Shown here in pieces: positions 44,384 to 52,938 of a stretch of DNA of 64,000 bases. Position 1 is the first letter of the stretch. Every line of letters begins with the position of its first letter. The DNA is from Moduliflexus sp964602655 (GTDB lineage: Bacteria > Moduliflexota > Moduliflexia > Moduliflexales > Moduliflexaceae): positions 11,526 through 75,525 of the forward strand of contig CAZRSF010000023.1 of NCBI GenBank assembly GCA_964602655.1. The letters run 5' to 3'. The notes below the pieces were generated by a model that had not been told where the DNA came from, ran no database searches, and saw nothing but the letters and a program-made list of their open reading frames with translations. Made by a program: the position numbers and the translations under genes.

Positions 44384-46852
44384 TCACGCTTCCGAGTAAT
44401 CGCACGCCTTATTACCGCATGCGACAAAGGTTTGCTCGGTGTTTTTATCCCATTTTTCGACCAAAAACGGCGCGTGACATTTCGGACAGGGGCGCGGAAT
44501 CGGCTTATCCTGCAACGTCGCCTTGCAATCGGGATAGCGAGTGCAGCTATAAAACGAGCGTCCGAATTTGCCTTTGCGCTGCGTGAATTCGCCGTCGCAA
44601 CCGTCAGCCGTGCACTTGACGCCCGTGCCGGACGAGCCGCCGACCGGACGCGTGAATTTGCATTTCGGATAGTTGGAGCAAGCGAGAAACGCGCCGTTGC
44701 GTCCCTGCCGTTCTAAGAGATTCGCGCCGCATTTCTCGCATTTCTCTTCTGTCACGCGCGGCGCGGCTTTGACGACGGTTTCGCCGTTTTTGCCTTTGGC
44801 GATTTTCTGCGTGGTTTTGCAATCAGGGTAGCCGCTGCACGCCAAAAATGTCCCGAATCGCCCGCGTTTCAAGAGCATCGGCTTGCCGCAATTCGGGCAC
44901 GTTTCTTCAATCGGCGGCGTCTCCGGCGGCGCGTCTTCGGATGCGGCTTCCGGCGCGCTGCTGCTCGGCGCGTCGTCTAACTGTTTCGTGTTTTTGCATT
45001 TCGGGAAACCCGAACAGGCCAGGAATTTACCGAAGCGGCCATACTTGATTTTCATCGGACTGCCGCATTTCTCGCACTTCTCGTCCGTGATTTCTTCGCG
45101 TTCTTCTTTCACGTTGCGCATCTCTTTCGCGGCGCGTTCAAGCTCCTGCTCGAAGGATTGATAAAAAGCGGACAGCGACGCGACCCAATTCAGTTCCCCT
45201 TCTTCGATTTTATCGAGTTGCTCTTCGAGGTTGGCCGTAAAACCGACATCCAGAATTTTCGGAAAATTTTCCACTAACAGGTCGGTAATCAGCATTCCCA
45301 ATTCCGACGGCGTGATCTTCCGGGCGGCAATCGCGACATACTGCCGATCCACAATGGTGCTGATAATCGAAGCATACGTGCTGGGGCGGCCGATGCCTTG
45401 CTTTTCAAGCTCTTTCACGAGCGATGCTTCGGTGTAGCGCGGCGGCGGCTGCGTAAAATGCTGTTTGGGCAGCAGTTCTTTCAAATTCAGCACGTCCCCT
45501 TTTTCGACGGGCGGCAGCAGCAAATCCTGCTCTTTTGCCTGATCTTGCTCCTGTTCCTGATCGTTTTGCGGGTCAGCGCCTTCGATATAAAGTTTCATGA
45601 ATCCTGGAAATTTCATGACCGAACCGGTGGCGCGAAACAGATACGTGCCCGCCAACACGTCAATCGTCGTGACATCCAGAATCGCGGCCTGCATCTGGCT
45701 GGCAAGCAGGCGTTTCCAGATCAATTCGTACAGGCGGAACTCTTCGTTCGTGAGAAAGGATTTGACGGATTCCGGTTCGCGGTACACAGAGGTCGGGCGA
45801 ATCGCTTCATGCGCTTCCTGCGCCGATTTCTGGGTTTTATACACTTGCGGCTTGCCCGGAAGATAGTCGCCGCCGAATTTTTCGCCGATATACTTGCGGG
45901 CTTCGTTCACGGCTTCGTCGGACAGGCGCGTGGAGTCGGTTCGCATGTAGGTAATCAAGCCGACCGGCCCTTCTTTGCCGAGGTCGATCCCTTCATATAA
46001 TTTCTGGGCGACGGACATCGTCTTTTTGGAAGAAAAGCGCAATTTTCTCGCGGCTTCCTGCTGTAAAGTACTCGTCGTAAACGGCGCGACCGGATTGCGT
46101 TTCGTCTCCTTTTTCGTGACGCTATCCACAACAAACTGGGCGTTTTTGACATCCGCGACAATCGCGAGCGCCTGTTCCTGATTGGCGATTTCCGCTTTTT
46201 TCTTGCCGATTTTCAGCAATTTCGCGTCGAACACCGGCGGTTTATTTGCCGCCAGTCGGGCGGTAAGCGACCAATATTCTTCCGTGACGAACGCCGCGAT
46301 CTCTTTTTCCCGCTCGCAGATAATCCGCAGCGCGACAGATTGCACGCGCCCCGCGCTTAAGCCTTTTTGCACTTTTTTCCACAGCAGCGGGCTGATTTTG
46401 TAGCCCACCAGCCGATCCAAAATGCGCCGCGCCTGCTGCGCGTCAACCCGGTTGATGTCAATCTGGCCGGGGTGCGCCATCGCGTCTGTCACCCCTTTTT
46501 GGGTGATTTCATTGAACATGACGCGATAAATGTTCTTGGTCATGCCTCTGGTTTTCTTCAGTTCTTCGGCGATATGCCAGCTGATCGCTTCCCCCTCTCG
46601 ATCCGGATCAGGCGCTAAATAGACGGAATCAGCCTGTTTGGCCGCGTCCTTCAACTCGTCGATCACTTTATTTTTGCCGCGAATAACCACATATTCCGGC
46701 GCGAAGTCATGCTCGATATCCACGCCCAATTTTTTTTCGGGCAGGTCTTTCACATGGCCGACCGACGCTTTGACTAAAAAATTCGCGCCGAGGTATTTGT
46801 TGATCGTTTTCGCTTTGGCCGGAGATTCTACTATCACTAATGATTTTGCCAT
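44384..46852 (-). CDS. topA: DNA topoisomerase I
   Basis: A type IA topoisomerase that relaxes negative supercoils. The 822-aa protein has the TOPRIM domain (LVIVESPAKAKTINKYLGAN, DPDREGEAISWHI), the active-site tyrosine in GLITYMRTDSTRL and RLVGYKISPLLWKK. The tail has five C4-type zinc ribbons (for example CEKCGSPMKIKYGRFGKFLAC), more than the three of Escherichia coli. It heads a minus-strand run that reaches ybaK. In Bacillus topA is followed by trmFO, xerC, hslV and hslU; here trmFO is absent and accessory genes take its place. Confidence 0.98.
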   Translation of the reverse strand: MAKSLVIVESPAKAKTINKYLGANFLVKASVGHVKDLPEKKLGVDIEHDFAPEYVVIRGKNKVIDELKDAAKQADSVYLAPDPDREGEAISWHIAEELKKTRGMTKNIYRVMFNEITQKGVTDAMAHPGQIDINRVDAQQARRILDRLVGYKISPLLWKKVQKGLSAGRVQSVALRIICEREKEIAAFVTEEYWSLTARLAANKPPVFDAKLLKIGKKKAEIANQEQALAIVADVKNAQFVVDSVTKKETKRNPVAPFTTSTLQQEAARKLRFSSKKTMSVAQKLYEGIDLGKEGPVGLITYMRTDSTRLSDEAVNEARKYIGEKFGGDYLPGKPQVYKTQKSAQEAHEAIRPTSVYREPESVKSFLTNEEFRLYELIWKRLLASQMQAAILDVTTIDVLAGTYLFRATGSVMKFPGFMKLYIEGADPQNDQEQEQDQAKEQDLLLPPVEKGDVLNLKELLPKQHFTQPPPRYTEASLVKELEKQGIGRPSTYASIISTIVDRQYVAIAARKITPSELGMLITDLLVENFPKILDVGFTANLEEQLDKIEEGELNWVASLSAFYQSFEQELERAAKEMRNVKEEREEITDEKCEKCGSPMKIKYGRFGKFLACSGFPKCKNTKQLDDAPSSSAPEAASEDAPPETPPIEETCPNCGKPMLLKRGRFGTFLACSGYPDCKTTQKIAKGKNGETVVKAAPRVTEEKCEKCGANLLERQGRNGAFLACSNYPKCKFTRPVGGSSGTGVKCTADGCDGEFTQRKGKFGRSFYSCTRYPDCKATLQDKPIPRPCPKCHAPFLVEKWDKNTEQTFVACGNKACDYSEA

Positions 46853-47244
46853 CCTTGTCCTCGTTGCTTTAAATACACGTTCAATATGCCGATAAATACA
46901 TCGAAACCGCGTTTCGACACGGACGAAACTTCAGTTTCGCCCTACAATCAATTTACGCGCATAATATGGCGTCCTGTTATTTTCGTCAAGGGTTTTTCTT
47001 GTGCGCTGTTTCACGACGCATCGTTCGAGGGTGTGATGTCAGACGTATTCAGGTTGTCAAGAAAAAACGCGGCGATTCTGCCTCAGACGCATGGAGACGG
47101 TTTCGTCAAAGAAAAAGATTATGCAGGGCTTGCATTTTCGAACAGCGGCGCTATTCATATTCATACGAGCATTGATTTCGAAAGCCCTGCCAGAGTTCGA
47201 AACCATGACAGGGCTGAAATTGAGCCATGAAGAAGGTGAATCGT
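46853..47244. other. Divergent intergenic region, topA / ruvX
   Basis: This 392-nt region carries a family E repeat near 46893-46948 and a family B palindrome at 47183-47215. Frames across it have no family signature. Promoters for both genes should lie here, but I could not assign one. Confidence 0.5.
47183..47215. repeat. Palindromic repeat, family B (diverged)
   Basis: AGCCCTGCCAGAGTTCGAAA and its complementary arm with two mismatches, 29 nt before the ruvX start chosen here. Confidence 0.8.
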
Positions 47245-47703
47245 ATGCGAAAATTGCTTGGGCTCGATGTCGGCGACAGCAAAATCGGCGTGGCGTTGAG
47301 CGATGCGCTGGGCTACACCGCGCAAGGACTGACGACGTTCCAACGGAGTTCGCGTTGGAACGATCTGCGCTATCTCCAACGGCTGATCGCGGAACACGAT
47401 GTCGAAGAAGTCGTCGTCGGGCTGCCGCTGAACATGAACGGCACGTTAAGCGCTCAGACAAAAAAAATCCTCGTATTTTGCGAATTTCTCTCGAAACATC
47501 TCCCCGTGCCGGTACGCACTTGGGACGAACGACTGACGACGGTTCAGGCCATCAAAATCCTGAAACGCGGCAATATTCGACGCAAACATCATGCGCCGTT
47601 AGTGGATAAAATCGCGGCGGTGATTATTCTGCAAGGGTATCTCGACCGAAAAAACTCCGAGAGCGACTTTGCCGCGCTCTCTTCCGCTGATGCGCTGGAA
47701 TGA
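47245..47703 (+). CDS. ruvX: Putative Holliday junction resolvase / pre-16S rRNA nuclease (YqgF/RuvX)
   Basis: A 152-aa RNase H-fold nuclease. It starts MRKLLGLDVGDSKIGVALSD (catalytic Asp) and has VEEVVVGLPLNMNGT and VRTWDERLTTVQAIKIL. In Escherichia coli YqgF matures the 16S rRNA 5' end; a resolvase role has also been proposed. The ATG at 47245 has AAGGTGA upstream and is preferred to the ATG at 47227. Confidence 0.94.
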   Translation: MRKLLGLDVGDSKIGVALSDALGYTAQGLTTFQRSSRWNDLRYLQRLIAEHDVEEVVVGLPLNMNGTLSAQTKKILVFCEFLSKHLPVPVRTWDERLTTVQAIKILKRGNIRRKHHAPLVDKIAAVIILQGYLDRKNSESDFAALSSADALE

Positions 47704-47716
47704 ATGGCGCTTGTTT

Positions 47717-47752
47717 ACCCCCCCCAATCCCCTCCTAAATCAGGAGGGGATG
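47717..47752. repeat. Family D-related hairpin between convergent genes
   Basis: CCCCTCCTAAATCAGGAGGGG preceded by a C-run. It lies between the ruvX and lysW stop codons and could serve both as terminator. Confidence 0.6.
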
Positions 47753-47764
47753 AATGCAGCATTC

Positions 47765-47929
47765 TTATTCCCACTCTTCGCCTGCATCCGCCGAAATTTC
47801 CAGGACAACCGGCACACGCGACACGACTTCTAATTTGACCCGGCAATCCGTACATTCGATAATATCGCACTCTTTCCGACCTTCCAAATGAATGTCGCTT
47901 CCGCACATCGGGCATTCAGTAAATTCCAT
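47765..47929 (-). CDS. lysW: LysW-like amino-group carrier protein (54 aa)
   Basis: The reverse strand encodes a 54-residue acidic protein. Two zinc knuckles are present, ECPMCGSDIHLEG and IIECTDCRVKLEVVSRVP, and it ends GEEWE. LysW proteins have this layout and end in an acidic E-x-W-(G)-E tail. The side chain of the last glutamate is loaded with alpha-aminoadipate or glutamate by LysX/ArgX during lysine or arginine synthesis. GAGGTG lies 6 nt before the ATG. No lysX, lysZ or lysY homologue is in the window, so this is an orphan here; a general zinc-ribbon role is the alternative. Confidence 0.82.
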   Translation of the reverse strand: MEFTECPMCGSDIHLEGRKECDIIECTDCRVKLEVVSRVPVVLEISADAGEEWE

Positions 47930-48238
47930 ATATACACCTCACGCAAAGATGTCTGCCTTGATAACACACGAGTTGATGATCCATGAATACATGACCAGAC
48001 ACGTTCGATGTGCCTGACAGCGTTTTTATGACTGCGCCCTCAGTATCGCATACCTTCGAAACGATTGTCAATAAAATCAAAATAATTTTTATGCTTCTGC
48101 CGAAATAACCGTGTCAATGCTGGTAGAGTTTTCTCTTGACAGAATTGCCGAGATGTTGTTTCTTTTTCTTTGCATTGTTGGCATTCGCGATGGGTTGTTC
48201 GAACATGTGATTCTTTACAGCGTGTGAGATTTATCATC
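47930..48238. other. Divergent intergenic region, lysW / aldolase
   Basis: This 309-nt region contains the candidate lysW promoter at 48044-48073 and a short hairpin near 47996-48022. For the aldolase, TTGACA at 48136-48141 could be a -35 box but lacks a good -10. Confidence 0.5.
48044..48073 (-). promoter_or_regulatory. Sigma-70-type promoter for lysW
   Basis: On the minus strand TTGACA (48073-48068) is followed after 18 nt by an extended -10, TGC-GATACT (box at 48049-48044). The leader to the ATG is about 108 nt and contains a small hairpin near 47996-48022. Confidence 0.5.
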
Positions 48239-49039
48239 ATGGCATCTACGGCAAAAACGATTCATGCCCATAAAGTTGATCTTGTGACGATTGGCAAGAT
48301 GATGTACGAACGCCGGTTTATTATCGCCGGCGACGGAAATTTGAGTGTGCGGTTAGACGACAATACGGTGCTGGCGACGCCGACCGCGTTATGCAAAGGG
48401 ATGTTGACGCCGGATCAAATTGTCAAACTCGATCTGGATGGCAACGTGTTAGACGGCGAATATCAGCCGTCGTCAGAGATTAAAATGCATCTTGCCGCCT
48501 ATCGGACGCGACCCGACGTGTGTGCGGTGATTCACGCGCATCCGCCCATCAGCACGGGCTTTGCGGTAGCCGGGATTCCGCTGGACCAGCAAATCCTCGC
48601 CGAGATGATTGTGAATTTCGGTTCGATACCGCTTGCGCCGTATCAATTGCCATCAACGGCAGAATTAGCCCAATCGGTCGCAGAGAAAGTCAAGTGCCAC
48701 GATGCCGTGTTGATGGCCAATCATGGCGTCATGACCGTCGGACCTGATCTGTATAGCACATTTCACCGCTTAGAGATGGTGGAGCAATTTGCCACAGTCA
48801 GTTTAGTCGCGCATGCGCTCGGACGGACGCAGACCTTTACGCAAGACCAGGTTCGCGCACTGTATGCGATTCGCGAAAAATCCGGGACAGACGCGAACAA
48901 TCCGCATCATGCGCAATGCCCGTTTCCAGGTCAGGAAAAACCCTGCGAACACGCGCAGCACTCGACCGCCGCGCCACCGCTTGATCCTGATGCGCTTGTG
49001 AAAATCATTACACAAGTTGTCACGCGAATGATGACATAA
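48239..49039 (+). CDS. Class II aldolase/adducin-family protein with possible encapsulation peptide
   Basis: A 266-aa zinc aldolase of the fuculose-1-phosphate aldolase type. GNLSVRLDDNTVLATPTALC, the catalytic Glu in SSEIKMHLA and zinc ligands in VIHAHPP and MANHGVM are visible. After the domain comes a ~35-residue linker (THPHH/PGQEKP-like composition) and a short amphipathic helix, DPDALVKIITQVVTRMMT. Such linker-plus-helix tails target enzymes to bacterial microcompartments in other aldolases. No shell genes are in the window. The start at 48239 has no strong SD sequence. The sugar-phosphate substrate is unknown. Confidence 0.87.
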   Translation: MASTAKTIHAHKVDLVTIGKMMYERRFIIAGDGNLSVRLDDNTVLATPTALCKGMLTPDQIVKLDLDGNVLDGEYQPSSEIKMHLAAYRTRPDVCAVIHAHPPISTGFAVAGIPLDQQILAEMIVNFGSIPLAPYQLPSTAELAQSVAEKVKCHDAVLMANHGVMTVGPDLYSTFHRLEMVEQFATVSLVAHALGRTQTFTQDQVRALYAIREKSGTDANNPHHAQCPFPGQEKPCEHAQHSTAAPPLDPDALVKIITQVVTRMMT

Positions 49040-49052
49040 CGATGACCGTGAA

Positions 49053-49140
49053 TTCCCCTCCTGGGAGGGGTTGGGGGTGGGTTATTTTGAGGGTTCGCGC
49101 TCTTAATGCCAACCCACCCCTTGCCCCTCCCAGGAGGGGA
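49053..49140. repeat. Pair of inverted family D repeats
   Basis: Copies at 49053-49084 and 49109-49140 face each other and can form a long hairpin. They fill the gap between the aldolase and the phosphatase and create a false N-terminal extension on the latter. Confidence 0.85.
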
Positions 49141-49164
49141 AATCTGGTCGAAACAATCCACACC

Positions 49165-50892
49165 ATGAACCGAAAAAAAGTCCTGATTGCCGACGATAGC
49201 CCCACTGTTGTGGATATGCTGACCTACATGCTCTCGCATCTTCCGTGCGACGTTATTCCAGCGACGGATGGCGTCGAGGCGATGAAATTGACCTATAGCG
49301 AACACCCCGATTTGATTCTGCTCGATATTCTGATGCCGAAAATGAACGGGTATCAAGTCTGCCGCCTGTTAAAAGACGATGACAGGACGAAACATATTCC
49401 GGTCGTGATGCTGACGGCCAAAGATCAGCAATCCGACCGCTTCTGGGGCAGGGCGACCGGCGCGGACGAATACATTATCAAAGATTTCGAAGATACGCTG
49501 CTGACGGAAACCGTCGAACGTTTTTTACAGCAAGAGACGCCGCATATCGAAGCCGCCGCGCTCAAGGCATTACAAGAAGTCAGTACGATTGATGTCCTTT
49601 CCCATGCCAACAACCTCTTGGATCGCCAGTTGTTTCAATCCACGATTGTCAATCACATCAATCAATTAGCCCGTTCGATTCAAGATTTCGAAGAAACCGT
49701 CATCTCCGTCTTCGAGCTTCTCAGTCGCATTTTGACCTTCCAGATCGGCGCGATTTCCGTGCTGGATACCAGAGGAGCGCAGTTGCGTCTCTATATTTAC
49801 ATCACGCATACCGCCAGCCTGCACATGGTCGAGCAGGCGAAAGAACTCGCCTTAAAAGACTTTTCGCGCACATTTTCGGCGAAGAATATCGAAACGTTCC
49901 TGCTGCACGGCTTCGTAGATGACGAGATGGAACTGGAATTATGCAGCGTCTGCGAAGGCAGCCTGATCGGTCGAAATACCAAGATCGGCACGATGATGCT
50001 GGGCGATGCCAGGAAGAGCCGGTTTTCCGATGACGACCGCGAAACCTTTCGGATCGCAGGCACCGAAGTAGCGGTGGTGCTGGATAATGCGCGCTTATAC
50101 GATGATAACGCCCGCATTCATGCGGAGTTAGAACAAGAGTTGCGCCGGGCGCATGATATTCAGACCCTCATGCTGCCGCAGGAAAATCCGATGACCGGAC
50201 TGCTGACGATTGAAGCGACCTCCATTCCCGCCAAAGAAGTCGGAGGCGATTATTATGATTTTTATCGGCTGAACGAAAATCAACTGCTCGTCGCGATTGG
50301 CGATGTGACCGGCAAGGGCGTCCCGGCGGCCTTATTGATGGCGATGATTAAAACCGCGCTCCAGGCCAGAATCGAATTGACACGGGATGTCCGGGAGATC
50401 ATGGCCTCGTTGAATAAATTGGTCTGCGCCCAGGCATCGAAGCAGCACATGACCCTCTTTCTCGGCCTGATTGACGTGGCGCGCCAGACAATTACCTACT
50501 GCAACGCCGGCCATAACTTTCCGGTGATCGTTTCACGCCAGACCAAAGCGCTGTCCTATCTTGAAGAGACCACGCTTCCGCTCGGTTTTCAGCCTCAGGC
50601 GGTCTATAGCGATCATCTTGCGGAATTCGGCGCGGAGGATTTGTTCTTTCTCTATTCGGATGGCGTCGTGGAATCCAAGAACGAACATGACGAGTTATAC
50701 GGGTATCCTCGCCTGGAACAATTGCTGCTTGCGCATTGCGCGGAAGATGTGTTGACGATTTATCTCCGACTGCTTGAACAACTCGATGCGTTCTGCCATG
50801 AAACGCCGCAGGATGACGATATGACGATGGTGTTCATTCGAAAGATCGCGGATCAGGTCGCTGAAAACGCCTCATCCTCGTCGTCGTCGTAA
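49165..50892 (+). CDS. Response regulator with GAF and PP2C (SpoIIE/RsbU) phosphatase domains
   Basis: A 575-aa signalling protein. The receiver domain (1-125) has D10/D11 and phospho-acceptor D54 in LILLDILMPKMNG. A GAF-like domain spans ~170-310. The PP2C-type phosphatase has KEVGGDYYDFY, GDVTGKGVPAALLMAM, CNAGHNFPVIV and DDDMTMVFI. Such proteins dephosphorylate anti-anti-sigma factors in partner-switching pathways; none is encoded nearby. The C-terminus ends in six serines, and its last 40 nt overlap the convergent gene. The start at 49165 (MNRKKVLIADDSPTV) is chosen because upstream codons are repeat DNA. Confidence 0.94.
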   Translation: MNRKKVLIADDSPTVVDMLTYMLSHLPCDVIPATDGVEAMKLTYSEHPDLILLDILMPKMNGYQVCRLLKDDDRTKHIPVVMLTAKDQQSDRFWGRATGADEYIIKDFEDTLLTETVERFLQQETPHIEAAALKALQEVSTIDVLSHANNLLDRQLFQSTIVNHINQLARSIQDFEETVISVFELLSRILTFQIGAISVLDTRGAQLRLYIYITHTASLHMVEQAKELALKDFSRTFSAKNIETFLLHGFVDDEMELELCSVCEGSLIGRNTKIGTMMLGDARKSRFSDDDRETFRIAGTEVAVVLDNARLYDDNARIHAELEQELRRAHDIQTLMLPQENPMTGLLTIEATSIPAKEVGGDYYDFYRLNENQLLVAIGDVTGKGVPAALLMAMIKTALQARIELTRDVREIMASLNKLVCAQASKQHMTLFLGLIDVARQTITYCNAGHNFPVIVSRQTKALSYLEETTLPLGFQPQAVYSDHLAEFGAEDLFFLYSDGVVESKNEHDELYGYPRLEQLLLAHCAEDVLTIYLRLLEQLDAFCHETPQDDDMTMVFIRKIADQVAENASSSSSS

Positions 50893-51548
50893 TCAGCGGT
50901 GAAGAACGACAGCGTATGAATTCGATTCCAGAAGCGTCGCGCCATTTCTTCCGGCTGAGAGGCGGCGGTAATGGCCGAACCGACCACTAAAATCGCCGGA
51001 TGGAACAGCATCAAATACGACACGTCATCCAATTGAATCCCGCCCGACACCGCAAACGGCACCGGCGAAATGCGCGAAATCGTTTCGACTTGTTCGAACA
51101 GATCATCCTTTCTGACGCGCTCATCCACGCCGGTATGCACCGCGAGATAATCGGGCTGAAACGCGCCTAAGCGTTTGACCTGACGATAGGCGTCCCCCAT
51201 GCTGATCATGTCAATCATCACCTGTTTGTGATTGGCTCTGGCTTCTTGAATCGCTAATTCAATCGTTTGATCAGACGCCACGCCGCACACACTCATCATA
51301 TCTGCGCCAGCGTCGAAGACCATCCGCGCTTCCATCTTCCCAAGATCAATCATTTTCGTATCCACAAACAGCGGTTTTTCCGAGAAGCGTTCTTTAAATA
51401 TGGTGAGGCTGCGAACCCCTTCTTTTTTCAGCAACGCTGTCCCGATTTCGAAAATATCAACATAATCGAGCACCGCGTCCGCAATATCTAAGGCTTCGCG
51501 TACATCGGCGCAATCAAGCGCGATTTGCAAGAGAGGCTTTGATCTCAT
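50853..51548 (-). CDS. Orotidine-5'-phosphate decarboxylase-superfamily enzyme (HPS / keto-gulonate-phosphate decarboxylase-like)
   Basis: A 231-aa TIM barrel. LQIALDCADVREALDIADAV and FVDTKMIDLGKMEARMVFDA (D-x-K-x-x-D core) match 3-hexulose-6-phosphate synthase and UlaD. ADMMSVCGVASDQTI, YLAVHTGVDER, FAVSGGIQL and ILVVGSAITAA complete the phosphate-binding end. It could act in formaldehyde fixation or pentose metabolism; no HxlB isomerase is adjacent. The acidic tail YDDDEDEAFSAT is encoded opposite the phosphatase Ser tail. Confidence 0.85.
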   Translation of the reverse strand: MRSKPLLQIALDCADVREALDIADAVLDYVDIFEIGTALLKKEGVRSLTIFKERFSEKPLFVDTKMIDLGKMEARMVFDAGADMMSVCGVASDQTIELAIQEARANHKQVMIDMISMGDAYRQVKRLGAFQPDYLAVHTGVDERVRKDDLFEQVETISRISPVPFAVSGGIQLDDVSYLMLFHPAILVVGSAITAASQPEEMARRFWNRIHTLSFFTADYDDDEDEAFSAT

Positions 51549-52001
51549 AGTGTGAGGTATCTCATTTTTTATATAGCAGTCCTACATCAGTTGTGGCCTC
51601 GTTCCCTTCGACAAGCTCAGGGAACGCCGCACGCGTGTCGAAGCGTACAAATCATTTAGGCTTGCTATCGCAACAGATGACAGCGCACAGGAGTAAAATT
51701 CGGAGCATTCTCGACAAGAAAGTTCGCTCCTGAAAATTATGTCAATATAATTTCTCCTCCGCGTTCACAATCGTTTTCTTACGAAAATTTCTTGACTAAA
51801 TTTTGGCGTATCAGGAATGCTATGATGAAATCTGCGTTATTCTTTTTCATCATGTTGACGATGGATGTGCAGCACTCTTCAGGGGGGAGGAGACATCCTT
51901 ATTAACCACGCGGCGCTATTCCTCAGCATTAATGTCATGAAATGCGTCATGACAACATGTTAATGCCTGTGAATACTGCTGTCATCGAAAGGGGAAACAC
52001 C
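51549..52001. other. Intergenic region upstream of the dehydrogenase
   Basis: A 453-nt divergent region. It contains a family G half-repeat (51600-51625), an extended -10-like TGCTATGAT (51818-51826) and an operator-like palindrome (51933-51954). GGGGGGAGGAG near 51880 looks like a ribosome-binding site but no start codon follows it. Confidence 0.5.
51933..51954. promoter_or_regulatory. Operator-like inverted repeat TGTCATGA-N6-TCATGACA
   Basis: A perfect 8-nt dyad with a 6-nt spacer, about 110 nt downstream of the extended -10-like site and about 50 nt before the dehydrogenase start. It has the size of a dimeric repressor site and is unlike the dispersed repeats. Confidence 0.45.
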
Positions 52002-52892
52002 TTGCAACTCAATACGATAGCAATTATTGGCGGCGGACGAGTTGGGTCGGGGATTGCCATTGTCACGGCGAAAGCCGGGTTGACCACGATCTTGACTGAA
52101 AAAACCGACGAATTAGTCGAAATCTCAAAAGAAAATATTGGCCGGGAAATGGATACGCAAATTGCCAGGTGGGGCATGACGGAGTCGGAAAAGAAATTAG
52201 TCATGACCAACCTGAAGATGGGGAGCGATATCGAGCGATCCAAAGACGCGCAATTGGTGATCTGCGCGATTCACGATGATTTGGAAGAGCAAAAAGATGT
52301 GTTTCGCCGGTTGAATGCATTATGCCAGCCAGAGACGATTTTCAGCACGAATGCCTCCGTCCTCAGCGTCACGGAACTTGCCACTGTGCTTGAGCATCCT
52401 GAAAACATGTTAGGGCTTCACTTCCTCAACCCCGTGCTGAAAACCAAGTTGGTGGAAATCGTGCGCGGGTTCAAAACGTCCGACGCGACGTATGACATTG
52501 GGAAAAAATTCATTCAATCAATCGGAAAGCGCGGCATCGAAGTCTTCGAAAGTCCGGGATTTCTGACGACGCGGCTGATTCTGCCGTTGATTAATGAAGC
52601 CATGTATGCCCTGATGGAAGGAGTCGCCAGCGCTGAAGACATTGATACCGCGATGAAACTCGGGTATAACATGCAGATGGGGCCATTGGAAATTGCTGAC
52701 CGCATGGGGCTGGATCGCGTCCTGATTTCAATGGATCACATGTTCAAAGAATCAGGAGACCAGAAATTCCGCGCTTGCCCGCTCATCAAAAAATTGGTGC
52801 GCGCCCAGCACGTCGGCGCAAAATCCGGCGAGGGATTCTTCAAATACGATCTGAACTCCGGCAAAAAGTTGCTGACGCCGTTTTCGTTATAA
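52002..52892 (+). CDS. 3-hydroxyacyl-CoA (3-hydroxybutyryl-CoA) dehydrogenase-like protein
   Basis: NAD-dependent oxidation of 3-hydroxyacyl-CoA or its reverse. The Rossmann motif IAIIGGGRVGSGIAIVTAKA, STNASVLSVTELATVLEHPE, LGLHFLNPV (catalytic His), GFLTTRLILPLINEAMYALM and MGPLEIADRMGLD fit the family. I prefer a TTG start at 52002, because AAAGGGGAAA lies 6-7 nt upstream and the glycine motif then falls near residue 10 as usual (296 aa). An upstream ATG at 51963 or 51942 is possible. It is followed by ackA, suggesting acyl-CoA or butyrate/acetate metabolism. Confidence 0.9.
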   Translation: MQLNTIAIIGGGRVGSGIAIVTAKAGLTTILTEKTDELVEISKENIGREMDTQIARWGMTESEKKLVMTNLKMGSDIERSKDAQLVICAIHDDLEEQKDVFRRLNALCQPETIFSTNASVLSVTELATVLEHPENMLGLHFLNPVLKTKLVEIVRGFKTSDATYDIGKKFIQSIGKRGIEVFESPGFLTTRLILPLINEAMYALMEGVASAEDIDTAMKLGYNMQMGPLEIADRMGLDRVLISMDHMFKESGDQKFRACPLIKKLVRAQHVGAKSGEGFFKYDLNSGKKLLTPFSL

Positions 52893-52938
52893 CCCATCTA
52901 TTTTTGTTTTGCAACAGCAGTTCTGAGGAGGAAATACT

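Noticed and set aside
51792..51826. TTGACT...TATGAT as a standard sigma-70 promoter
   Set aside because: The spacer is 23 nt, too long; only the extended -10-like TGCTATGAT remains plausible.
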